Origin: Heligmosomoides polygyrus polygyrus
Lineage: Eukaryota; Nematoda; Chromadorea; Rhabditida; Heligmosomidae
Length of the DNA: 64,000 nucleotides
NCBI GenBank assembly: GCA_947396885.1
Contig: OX377205.1
Span: 28,273,899 to 28,337,898, forward strand
Direction of reading: 5' to 3'
In this document: positions 54,730 to 64,000 of the stretch, one piece after another
Numbering within the stretch: the first letter of the stretch is position 1
Layout: each line of letters opens with the position of its first letter
Position numbers and translations under genes: made by a program
Notes under the pieces: generated by a model
Told to the model about the DNA's origin: nothing
Databases searched by the model: none
The model's input: the letters and a program-made list of their open reading frames with translations, nothing else

Positions 54730-54975
54730 TCTCACAGAAATTTCGAATATTCGAATGGTTTCGAATGCCAAAAATTTTCGAGCATTCGAATGAGAATATA
54801 TTCGAAAAATGTAGTTTTTCTGAATATTAGAAAACGCGATTTTTTGAACATTCGAATCCAAATACATTCGAAAAACACGATTTTTTGAATGTTCGAATTT
54901 GAATGCATTCGAAAGACGCGATTTTTTGAACATTTGAATTTGAATATTGGATCCGAATATTCGAATTCGAATGAA
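54730..54975. repeat. Tandem ATTCGAA-type repeat, about 41-bp period
   Basis: Units beginning ACGCGATTTTTTGAACATT or ACACGATTTTTTGAATGTT recur three times between about 54833 and 54955. Confidence 0.65.
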
Positions 54976-55486
54976 ATTCAGGCTGCATGGTAGACAAGAT
55001 AGACGACAGCCCAGAAGAAAAAGTGGAAGCAATACATAACGGATCCTAGCTAAGCACGAGGTTTTTATCGACAGGCCTCTCGTAAACCCTCTTGTCGTAA
55101 AAATGTGGTGGAGAACTTATCTGAAAGAAGTGCTTGTGTGTTGTATAATAAAATGCCGCTCATGAGGAACAAACAAAGGGTTTGCATGCCATATGAAGGC
55201 GACACAATCTGCTAGGCCACTTACGCCTCTAGTTCACTTCAAAACGATCATATTTGGAATTGGTGGCTGACTGACTGTTCAAGAACTTTCATAAAACAAT
55301 GCTTTCGCCTAACGGCAGCTAATGACAGACTGACGACGAAGTATTATATGTAAATCTGTTGCAAATCTGTCCCGCTCATATATAAACGTGAAACACTGTC
55401 AATTTTGCGGCCACAAAATGTATTACATGTAGGCAGGAATAGGCCATCCATGAGGGCCGGTCTCTTTTTCAGGTGATTCGCTCAAG

Positions 55487-55745
55487 TAAGGTGGCGATGT
55501 CCTTTTCTTCACGTGGTGCCACTGGAAACTGCTTGCTTTTTTCGAACCGCGTTAAACACGGAGAATCGAATGCAAGCTACAAGCCCTAGTGACAGGCCGG
55601 CCTACGAACATTCTGTGTCACATCATATGGTCGATGAACTCTAGAGAGAATTCTACGGCGTCCGCGTGACCTGCCCTCGCAAAGCCGGGCGAGTGTGAGA
55701 AGTATGCGAGTTCCCAGGTGCGAGGACGGCAGCGGGGGCAAGTGG
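55487..55745 (+). repeat. Dispersed repeat, second copy
   Basis: CACGTGGTGCCACTGGAAAC, TACGGCGTCCGCG and GAAGTATGCGAG are shared in order with 34.84-35.03 kb. Confidence 0.55.
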
Positions 55746-55794
55746 GTTAGTCCTAAAGTCCCGTGACGTAAGCAGGACCCGCGTGGCTACGCTG

Positions 55795-56440
55795 AATATG
55801 GGTACGCTCGTGCGAGTTGGCAGAAGCACTAGCGAATAAAAGAGTTGCGGTGCAGGAGACAAAGTGGTCCTGCTGCAAGTCAAGGGACATAGGAAGAGGC
55901 TTCAAGGCCGTTCTATGTGGTAGTCCCAGGACCACTAGCGGTGTCGGTATGAACGTCTCCGAGCGTTTCCGTAACGCGGGCAAACCTGGAACGTTTCGAT
56001 GACCGCTTGATGAAGATTGTTGTCGCCGTAGAAGAGCGACGATGTCATTGTCGATGTCAGTGTAATGCTGATGAAGATGCTACGATGGACGGCTGGAGTG
56101 GCGTGTTTGGATAGCGTTTGCAGCGACACCATACGACAAAGGTCTGGTGTCGCCGCAATAGCCGAAATGTTGAGCTAAGCTCGCCTTGGAAGGTACAGCT
56201 ACGTCCTTCGCGCTAACGACGACACCGTAAGGTTGGCCTGAACCTTGAGGTTCCTGGAAACCGATCAAGGGAACGCCCGAAGCAAAGTTGCCTAGATATG
56301 TTGCATCTGGACGTAAAGCTGCTGGTGTGCATCGTGATCTATCATTTGATCGGGAGAATTGGCATCACCACACCAGAAGAACGGACCCCACCACCAATCG
56401 GGACAATCACTATTGAAAATGATGATCTGCCCAAGTAAGT
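55795..56440 (+). mobile_element. RTE-C copy with the middle deleted
   Basis: The endonuclease start (ELAEALANKRVAVQETKW-like, SRDIGRGFKAV, GVGMNVSERFRNA) is followed within 100 bases by the C-terminal tail (MLRWTAGVACLDSV, LRANDDTVRLA) and the 3' signature (HHTRRTDP...CGGGACAATCAC). All of the RT is missing. Confidence 0.75.
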
Positions 56441-56739
56441 GGTAGAAACAGATATTTCTTTTTGCTATGAACTTGGGAATGTAACTATTCTCCATCCACC
56501 ATATTGATTAAAGGGCAAACATATCAAAAATTGGTCGATAAATAACAGCCAGTCGATCTATACCGCCTCCCATTTGAGAAATCTGGCATGCCGACACATG
56601 CACGCGACTCCCACTCTCAGTGGCCAACTTAGAGCAAAAATCGATAAAATCGATCGATAACAGCCGGTCGAAAAATCAGGTAAAGGAAGAAAGAAATTAA
56701 TAACGTCGGTAATAAGCGGGCTGGTGCCTGCTACACACC

Positions 56740-56920
56740 GTCAAGGTAACCAGACAGACCCCGGAGTTCCTTCCCGGGCCTAGGTCTGGTCTTCTCCTCC
56801 TCTCGGAGGAAATCACAGGAAACGTGTTTATGTGAGTGCTCCATGACCATGCGCAATCTTGCAACGGGCGTCAGTCCAATAAGTAGCATAACGTCTTTCC
56901 TTACCAGATGGCTTGGACAA
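56740..56920. repeat. Dispersed repeat, copy 2
   Basis: CCAGACAGACCCCGGAGTTC, CGTGTTTATGTGAGTGCTCC and GCAATCTTG are shared with 45.64-45.82 kb. Confidence 0.55.
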
Positions 56921-56954
56921 ATAGTGTCTATGTTATAGTTTCACGTTAATATAT

Positions 56955-57250
56955 GATTACAAAGCATGGTAGCGCAGTAAGAGATGCACGCTCTCGTGTA
57001 CACCCCAACTGTTGGTTTGGGTCCCGCCCAGACCAAATCATGTCTATGTAAGTTCTTCCCCTCGTGCTCGCTGAACTGTTACCAGGTTTCTTTTTGGAGA
57101 ATAAAACAGTGACTTGTCCATCGGCCGGCCAGCGCAAATCATTGTTACAGCCAAATACGCATTCAAATTGCATCCACAACATCCGTAGAAGTAAAATGCG
57201 TGCCGAATCTCAAACACGCCTAACTGATGCCGTCGTCCATCTTATAATAT
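56955..57250 (+). mobile_element. tRNA-derived SINE copy 4, diverged
   Basis: Plus-strand head TGGTAGCGCAGTAAGAGATG and GGTTTGGGTCCCGCCC, then the body complementary to the other copies (GGCCGGCCAGCGCAAATC, CATCCACAACATCCGTAGAA). Internal gaps. Confidence 0.65.
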
Positions 57251-57767
57251 AGCCTTTGCGGAACCGTAGTTGTTGTAGAAACGAAAACCAGAGGCAGAGC
57301 ATTTAGCGACCACGGAGGAGCAGGAGAGCATAACGAGTAGCGTGATGAAAGTCATAAGGCCGACTCCATTAGGCGCTGCTCTGCACCAGGAGACACCTAC
57401 GTGGCACAACACCAAAGTGCACTCCTTTTGATCCTCATGCCCGCCTTAAGAAAGGCAAGTAGCGTCTGTTTGGAACACCGTTCGAATCCTCATTTTCAAG
57501 TCATTTTCCGCAGTTATGAATTCCCACTTCCTCGGCCGTCTTGCACAGGCGCTTTAATAAAAGTAGAATGCCTGGCACCTCCCAAACAAGAATTTACCTT
57601 TATCCTTCCTTATGCTGTCCTTCGCCCTTTATGCTTACACGTTTACAACGAAAATCGCTTCTAAAACAGCTTGAGTAGAATGCAAAATTGGTCCAGATCA
57701 AATTAATCTTCATGTATATACTCTAAGGTGATATACAGTACCGCGCATGTCTTTTGGTCAATTCCCG
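57251..57767. other. Spacer with no recognised gene
   Basis: An open frame at 57401-57664 matches nothing known to me. Confidence 0.4.
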
Positions 57768-57803
57768 AAAAAGCCGCTTTGGAGCGTTCCAAAGCGGCTT
57801 TTT
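57768..57803. repeat. 16-bp perfect hairpin with A/T tails
   Basis: Arms 57768-57783 and 57788-57803 with a GCGT loop. It resembles a bacterial terminator in shape but lies in a nematode repeat region. Confidence 0.75.
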
Positions 57804-57884
57804 TATATAACTTTCTTTAAAATCAAGCACTTGTAAAAAGAAACATATATTTGAGCTCAGCAAGCCAAGCTCTATCTTCTAACA

Positions 57885-58340
57885 TATAAATCAATAGAGT
57901 TGAACAATGCATATAGGCCGGACATAATCAATCGAGTGGACGCGAGAGCCTGTAGAGTGACCGTTTGGGAAGTTTTATCGAAATTCCCAGCCGTCCTACT
58001 TAGCAAATGTTTTAAGCCTGTCCAGCTTGCCTTTGGAGTGCGCCGTGAACAATGCATATAGAATCGAACCTATCAATCAAGTGGGCGCGAGAGCCTGCAG
58101 AGTGACCGTTTCGGGAGTTTTATCGGAATTTCCCAGCCGCCCTACTCAGAAATTGCCTTAGGACTGTAAAGCTTGCCTTTGGAGTGCGCCGTAAACAATG
58201 CATACAGAATCGAACCTATCAACCGAGTAGGCGCGACCACTCGCAAATTGCACGCGCGAGTGTGTTCAATGCGCAATAACTCTGTCGAGATCGAATCGTT
58301 CCGACTGCGGCTTGTGGATTTCGTAGGCAGTAGAAAGCTT
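57885..58340 (-). repeat. 146-bp tandem units related to the 17.55-kb element
   Basis: GAATCGAACCTATCAA recurs at about 58061 and 58207, with a partial unit from about 57915. TTGGAGTGCGCCGTAAACAA is shared inverted with 18.1 kb. Confidence 0.7.
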
Positions 58341-58369
58341 TAGTAGTGCGCGAAAGTGCAGCGTTATAG

Positions 58370-59490
58370 CTTTTGAAGAAGCGAAATTATAGCGGCGCGA
58401 AAATGCAGGTTAGCCGTGTGGGACACGATTTTTTCCGACTTCAGTTGACCCCTGCAGGAAGACGCGGCGTGCTAACGGCATGCAAACGAGTATGCTAGCA
58501 GAACACTGAAGGCACTTTACGATGACATGCTCACCACTCCTCAGCTGCCTGAACTGCCTTGTCCTCATCTGCCAGTTTAGAGCGGCGTAAGAAAGCGGTT
58601 AGAGTTTCTTGCGCTCTTACTCACCCCGATTGAGCTTTCGAATCTCACAATAGTACCGTTATCTTCAGCTCGAAGAGCTCTATCGAACGGTGGTACTCTC
58701 GACCAATTTCGGAAAAATGGATTTTTCGACGAATTCCTGTCGAGGACGTCGGCGCGCGATCCGAGCCTGCGCGGGCGATGACGTCATAGAAAATCGATAT
58801 CTTAGAATTGGGCCATGCTAGATACCATTCGGTCCAGCTTTTCATGCTGAATTGAATGGTGTTATTGGGAGTAGGGAAAACTGTAATCTGGGCGAGTAAG
58901 AGCGAGGAGAACATGGACCGTTGTTGTATTGCATTGCACGCGTGGCCGTGTTCTCCTCGCTCTTACTCGCCCAGATTACAGTTTTCCCTACTCCCAATAA
59001 CACCATTCAATTCAGCATGAAAAGCTGGACCGAATGGTATAACAGAGCAATGTAGCTTGTGATTGGACTAAGTTACGGCGCTGCAAATGTGCAGGTTAGC
59101 CTTGTGTGACACAATTTCTTCCAATTTCAGTCGACCACTACGGGAAGATCCAGCGAGCAAACGGCCTACAAATGCATGGGCGAGCAGAACGCTTGAGGTA
59201 CTTTACGACGACATGCTCACCACTCCTCAGCTGCCTAAACCGCCTTAGCCCCAGCTGCCATTTCAGGGCGGTGGACTTAGCGTTGAAGTTTCCTGCGCTC
59301 TTACTCGCCCATATTTGAGTTTTCGACACTAGCAATAACACCGTTAGCTTCAGCACGAAAAACTCTATCGAATGGTGTCACTCTCGACCAATTCTGGAAA
59401 AAGCGATTTTTTGACAATTTCTCATCGAGGACGTGGGCTGAGCCTGCGCGGACGATGAGTCATCGAAAATCGATATTTTCGAAATTGGCC
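58370..59490. repeat. Direct duplication around a 92-bp perfect inverted repeat
   Basis: 58370-58800 and 59068-59490 are diverged direct copies (CATGCTCACCACTCCTCAGC in both). Between them, 58822-58913 and 58949-59040 are exact reverse complements with a 35-nt spacer. The right edge meets the second gap. Confidence 0.8.
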
Positions 59491-59523
59491 AGATTTTCTC
59501 GTTCAAAATCATCTAGTGGTTAT

Positions 59524-59723
59524 NNNNNNNNNNNNNNNNNNNNNNNNNNNNNNNNNNNNNNNNNNNNNNNNNNNNNNNNNNNNNNNNNNNNNNNNNNNNN
59601 NNNNNNNNNNNNNNNNNNNNNNNNNNNNNNNNNNNNNNNNNNNNNNNNNNNNNNNNNNNNNNNNNNNNNNNNNNNNNNNNNNNNNNNNNNNNNNNNNNNN
59701 NNNNNNNNNNNNNNNNNNNNNNN
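59524..59723. other. Scaffold gap, 200 N
   Basis: Same length as the first gap, so likely a fixed placeholder. Flanks show no overlap. Confidence 0.95.
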
Positions 59724-59978
59724 CTCTCAACTGCAAGAATGGAATGCAGAGACTTTGGAGGAGAGGTTATGATAATGATATTGAGATAAGGATGATGAAG
59801 TTGTAACGTGTTAATGCTTCAGTGCCGATACCATTCTGAAACAGTACATTATTATTATAAGCTACAGGTGAACATTGAAGAGAGCAACGAGATTTTCTGT
59901 TGCGAGTTACGATTCTTATTGTTTGTGAGGTGGTAGAACGAGAATCACCATACAACAGTCAAGCCAGGAGTTTCATAA

Positions 59979-60269
59979 GGATAAAGGATAAAGAACGGCG
60001 TTACTCAAATCCCTTCTGGGATGCGCCCAGCGCATTCTACTTCTATGTCGTGGAGGCGACATGAATGCGTATTTGGCCATACAATGACTTGCGGTGGCCA
60101 GCCGATGAACAAGTCAGCGCTCTATCCTTCCCAGACAAGTCTGGTACCAATTCGCCGACCCCGGAGGGATGGAAGGCTTGGTTGGCCTGGGCGGGAAATC
60201 CGAACCAGGAACCTGGTATCGGGTGCACGCGACAGTCGCGCCTCCTCCGACTGCGCTACACGCGCCCTT
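59979..60269 (-). mobile_element. tRNA-derived SINE copy 5
   Basis: Same structure as copy 3; head at the right (GTAGCGCAGTCGGAGGAGG and GGTTCGGATTTCC on the minus strand), tail TTTATCCTTTATCC at the left. Exact 13-bp target copies AGGAGTTTCATAA lie at 59966-59978 and 60270-60282. Confidence 0.85.
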
Positions 60270-61407
60270 AGGAGTTTCATAATTGAGGGTTTTCATGTTT
60301 TCCCCCTCCCATGCGAGATTTGGAGCTTTAATCTTCCTGTTGTCGATTGGCAGTGATAACCATGAACGAATAGTGTGCCTGGAGCATCAGTCATCTTGCA
60401 ATGAGAGTAGCAAGCGTGATGTCTGTAGGAATCTAAATGTTAACAAAATGCTCGATTCTAAGTAAGTGCGGAAGATCTAACCTCACTGAGTTGCGCCTAA
60501 AAATGATCGCTGATCTCGCCTGGAACAGTTCAGCTGGTAGAAGGTTTACACTTCTTGCGCAGCGGTAGGAAAACGAATTGAAAACAGTAGAAAAATGTTT
60601 TTTAATGGATTCTATTATATTGGATATTTAAGTTGTTCATTCTAGGGCTACTAGCGCGAAATATCCAATATTTGCTTGAAGACAGTTTAACCTCTCTTTT
60701 TAGAATGCGATAGCAAAGCGTCAGATCACACCCAGTAGTCTTCTACATACCAGGCAACACAAGGAAAACATTTTCAAGCGCTCTTTGTAGTTTGGCAGTG
60801 CAGACGGATCGGAACATTCAGTGAATCGGTGCAATAAAATTCGGGCAAAGAGATTTTGTATTTGTTAAACTTTCAAAACACCTTTTTTGAGTACAGAATA
60901 CCAAATCTGCGTGCCGTCCTCGACATTAGGCAATACATACGCCTTATAGAGTCGTAATAATAATAATAACACATCTGAACATTTGATGTTACGGAAAACC
61001 ATGAATGTGGCTCTAGATGCTTTTTTTGTTACGCAGTCGATATGCTTGGAAAATTTATATCAGCATCAAATGTTATTCCCAGGTCTTTGACAATATTACA
61101 TCTCGACATAGCAACACCGTTGACGTCGAAATCCATAGGAGCAGAGTTACCAATATGCATCACCATACTTTGGTTTACGTTGAGTGGGGGGTTCCATTGA
61201 TTATTCCATACGTTTATTCTTTCAACTGCATTGACAAGAGCTTCATGCACCTGTGATCTGTTTAAGATGTCATATGTAGCATCGATTTTTACGTCGTCAG
61301 CAAAAGCATTGACACTAATAGCAGAATGGGAGATGAGTGTTTTTGACAAATCATGAGTGTATCTTAGAAAAAGAAGTGGTGATAAAACGGCCCCTTGAGG
61401 TACTCCG

Positions 61408-61848
61408 CTAGAGCATCTGTAATTTCCCGAAAAAGTGTCTTACTTTAATTGTCATAAATCTGTCATGTAAGTACGATCTAAACCACTCTAACAATTTACC
61501 ACGTATGCCAGCAAAGATAAGTTTTTCCATCAACTTACCATGGCATACCTTATCAAACGCCTTAGAAAAATCGAGGTATATGATTTCTACTGACTTGCCA
61601 TTGTTAATAGCTTTGCCCCAATCATAAACGGAATCAAGTATATTAGTAGTGTTAGAAGCACCATATAAGAACCCATGTTGTTCGCGAGGAATAAAGGAGG
61701 TTCTATTCAACCAGGCTACAAGTTTGTCTCTTATTAATCTTTCCATCACCTTTACTGGAGCAGGCGTCAGAATTATAGGCCGAAAGTTACTGAGATCATT
61801 GTTCTTTGATGATTTTGGAATAGCTCTAACAATGGCATGTTTCCACAA
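61408..61848 (-). pseudogene. CR1-like reverse transcriptase, N-terminal core
   Basis: 146 codons with LSNFRPIILTPAPVKVMERL, REQHGFLYGAS, IIYLDFSKAFDKV and WFRSYLHDRF. The next frame (61349-61029) carries FADDVKI and LGITFDADI; a break separates the two. Confidence 0.83.
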
Positions 61849-62638
61849 ACGGAACTTCTCCTAAGATGAGGGGCAAGATTAAACAGATGCGCTAGCGGTT
61901 TGTATAGAGAAAGGTAGTATTTGCGGTACAATATTTGCGGAAGAAATTCGTAGGGTTCACTTACTAATGGCTGAAGTCTTTTTAGTACGGCAGACACCTC
62001 ATCAGGATAAAAGTACAGTTCGCTTAGTACTTCACGAACATAACTGTTTATACCCAGTTGAGATTCACTGGAAGAATCTGCACTGAAGACGCTAGCAAAA
62101 TACTGCGCAAGTGCATCCGCCTTCTCGTTGTCATCAACAGCGATTACCCTATGACTAATTAAAGTAGATAACGATGCAGCAGGTCTCACGTTTTTCCGCA
62201 GATACTGGTGAAAATGATTAAGAGGTGCTTTTTAATATGCGACGCTCGTAATTGGCAAGAAATTCTTAAAGATGATAGTGTAGGTCGGTGCAAACTTTTC
62301 TATAGTTGATTGGAAAGTGGATTAGGTAATTGTTGATAAATTTTTTGATGCAGTAGATTTGGGATATGAAGTGGATCGGTGATGCGCGAACATTTCGGAA
62401 CTTTGAAAGGAACAAACAAGGCAAGTGCATTATAAAGGGTTAGGCAGAAACGACGATAAACATCATTTACAGAAGTATTGATCAAATAGATTGAGTCAAT
62501 TGCTACTGAACAGATATTGATTCAGTGCAGAAAAGTCTATTCTAGATTTCGGGATACTTTTCATCCGACTAACGCTCGAGGTGATTTCGAATTTTACGAT
62601 AGCATGATCAGATGTCGCTAGTGGTGGAAGTGAGCTTA

Positions 62639-63270
62639 GTTCAATCCCAATGGGGGGCCACTCCATAATCGCTTGTAAATGGCAGTTTAGTCATAAATAC
62701 ATGTAACACATACATCAACGAACTTACCTGATCCTCCCCTGGAAATCATCGATCCTAACCTGAAATTAAAAAAATCGCTACGAAACAGACGACGAAAAGC
62801 GAACGACGCAAGCAACATGCAACAAAATAAAAAGTCCCTCGGGTGATGCGTACTGCCTGCCTGCTACCTGATGCCCTCCCCAAGAATGGCGGGTCCCATC
62901 GCTGGAATATTGAAAAAAATTAGTTGCGAAAACATGAAGAGGGTCCAGCGGCTCCGCACGTAGTCCACGTTTTCAAATGCTCGCGCACCAGTCGCGTGCG
63001 CGTCGACTCAGTCAACGTGTAGAAACGCATAGTGACGCCTGCAGTACGCATCACCCGAGGAACTTTTTATTTTGTTGCATGTTGCTCGCGTCGTTCGCTT
63101 TTCGTCGTCTGTTTCGTAGCGATTTTTTTAATTTCAGGTTAGGATCGATGATTTCCAGGGGAAGGGGATTAGGTAAGTTCGTTGATGTATGTGTTACATG
63201 TATTTATGACTAAACTGCCATTTGCAAGTAATTATGGAGTGACCTCCCCCCTCCCATTCGGATTGAACCG
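62639..63270. mobile_element. Foldback transposon with 8-bp target duplication
   Basis: 632 bp, ends GTTCAATCC/GGATTGAACCG, arms of about 200 bp nearly identical in inverse order (e.g. GGCAGTTTAGTCATAAATAC and complement). TGAGCTTA lies at both edges (62631-62638, 63271-63278). The unfilled site is seen in the other CR1 at 43808. No transposase. Confidence 0.85.
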
Positions 63271-64000
63271 TGAGCTTATATTACGAATGTTGTTGGTGGA
63301 TGAAAAAACGACATCAAGAATTTTGTTGCTGTGCGTGGGATTTTTTTACAAACTGTGTGAAATCTGAATTCCGGAAAAGTCAAGAAAGGCCCTAGCACTT
63401 GAATTTAGAGGTGTAGTAGCCAACCAGTCAACATCAAGATTAAAATCACCAACCAAAATAATGCTAGCATGAACGCAAGACAAGTCTCGAAGCAGCTCAA
63501 CGAGGGAACTGTCGTCTATTTGGGTTGAATTCGGGGGCATATAAACAGTGATGAGACGTATACAGGAGTATGTCAACGGAAGAAACAGGTCAATGCAAAG
63601 CACTTGTGCTGCTTTGGGAGGCGCGTGTTCTACAAAGTCAGCATATAGATCAATTCTGACAAGGCAACAAACACACCATCCTTTACCATGGTTGTAAATG
63701 GAGTATGGAAGGCGACCCACGATTTATGAGTCCTGAATTTTATTAGTGAGCCACGTCTCGGTTACAAATATTAAATCTAGGTCTTTAATGCATAGAAGCG
63801 AATGTAAATGGTCTATTTTAATGCATAAGCTACGAGCATTAAGCAAACTACATTTTATGCAGGGGAGCAGCCGTGCGTGATTGAGAGTTTTCCGAATGAA
63901 TACCATGAATTTCCGAAATGCGAACAAGTTTATCCCTGTGTACAACCCTTTCTCCATAACCAAGGCTCCTATTTCGGTCGCGCGCCGTTTAGCGTAATTC

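Larger units (their letters stand above)
60380..64000 (-). mobile_element. CR1-like retrotransposon, leaves the window
   Basis: Minus strand from right to left: endonuclease (63963-63346; LNARSLCIKI, ETWLTNKI, VGDFNLDVDW), RT (61848-61408; NFRPIILTPAP, YLDFSKAFDKV; and 61349-61029; NAFADDVKI), then a C-terminal part (VTKKASRATFMVFR, LRLYKAYVLPNVEDG) to about 60385. Frameshifts and stops make it inactive. A foldback element interrupts it at 62639. Confidence 0.87.

Noticed and set aside
57768..57803. Rho-independent terminator
   Set aside because: Shape fits, but the context is clearly eukaryotic, with no bacterial gene nearby.
57885..58340. CRISPR array
   Set aside because: The 146-bp units are full tandem repeats with no repeat-spacer alternation.

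Overview
The window looks like a piece of a nematode genome, probably a clade V (strongylid/hookworm-like) parasite. The evidence is short phase-1 exons with TTTCAG acceptors, a secreted-type cysteine-rich gene with C6-like domains (a nematode-typical family), and many nematode-style RTE, CR1, Penelope-like and mariner elements. The species is not identified. Two 200-N runs (8693-8892, 59524-59723) are scaffold gaps.

The left two thirds (about 1.76-40.92 kb, + strand) is one gene. I traced 23 phase-compatible exons totalling 2619 nt (872 codons plus stop at 40922-40924). They encode alternating half-modules: a short A exon (CxxC...C...C) and a longer B exon (QCxxxxC...C...W...QC). Nine eight-cysteine modules are followed by two canonical six-cysteine C6-type domains. 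Part of the array (B-A-B-A, 15.2-21.2 kb and 25.1-30.4 kb) is an intragenic tandem duplication that includes the introns. The 5' end (signal peptide, promoter) is not resolved. Nearly all the gene length is intronic transposon sequence.

Elements inside the gene: a 5'-truncated Penelope-like element (2.43-4.25 kb); an intact RTE retrotransposon with a 973-codon ORF (RTE-A, 5.09-8.52 kb); a second, broken RTE-A (9.72-11.49 kb) nested in an older RTE-C; two deleted mariners (14.1, 23.8 kb); a long-terminal-inverted-repeat element (17.55-18.79 kb); an RTE-C copy (21.5-22.96 kb); several foldback elements; an internally deleted RTE-B (32.8-34.2 kb); a tRNA-headed inverted pair (35.6-36.9 kb); and a mariner-ended foldback (39.3-40.2 kb).

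The right third (41-64 kb) is mostly transposons. It holds a 5' RTE-A fragment fused to a truncated CR1 (42-44.9 kb), a small protein-kinase N-lobe gene fragment (46.5-46.9 kb), a three-layer nest RTE-C/RTE-B/SINE (47.1-53.0 kb), repeats and palindromes (54-59.5 kb), and a second CR1 that leaves the window at 64 kb and carries a foldback insert with an 8-bp target duplication. A tRNA-derived SINE family (five copies) links the two halves; in two nests it sits directly against an RTE insertion and shares its target duplication. The family labels RTE-A, RTE-B and RTE-C are mine.
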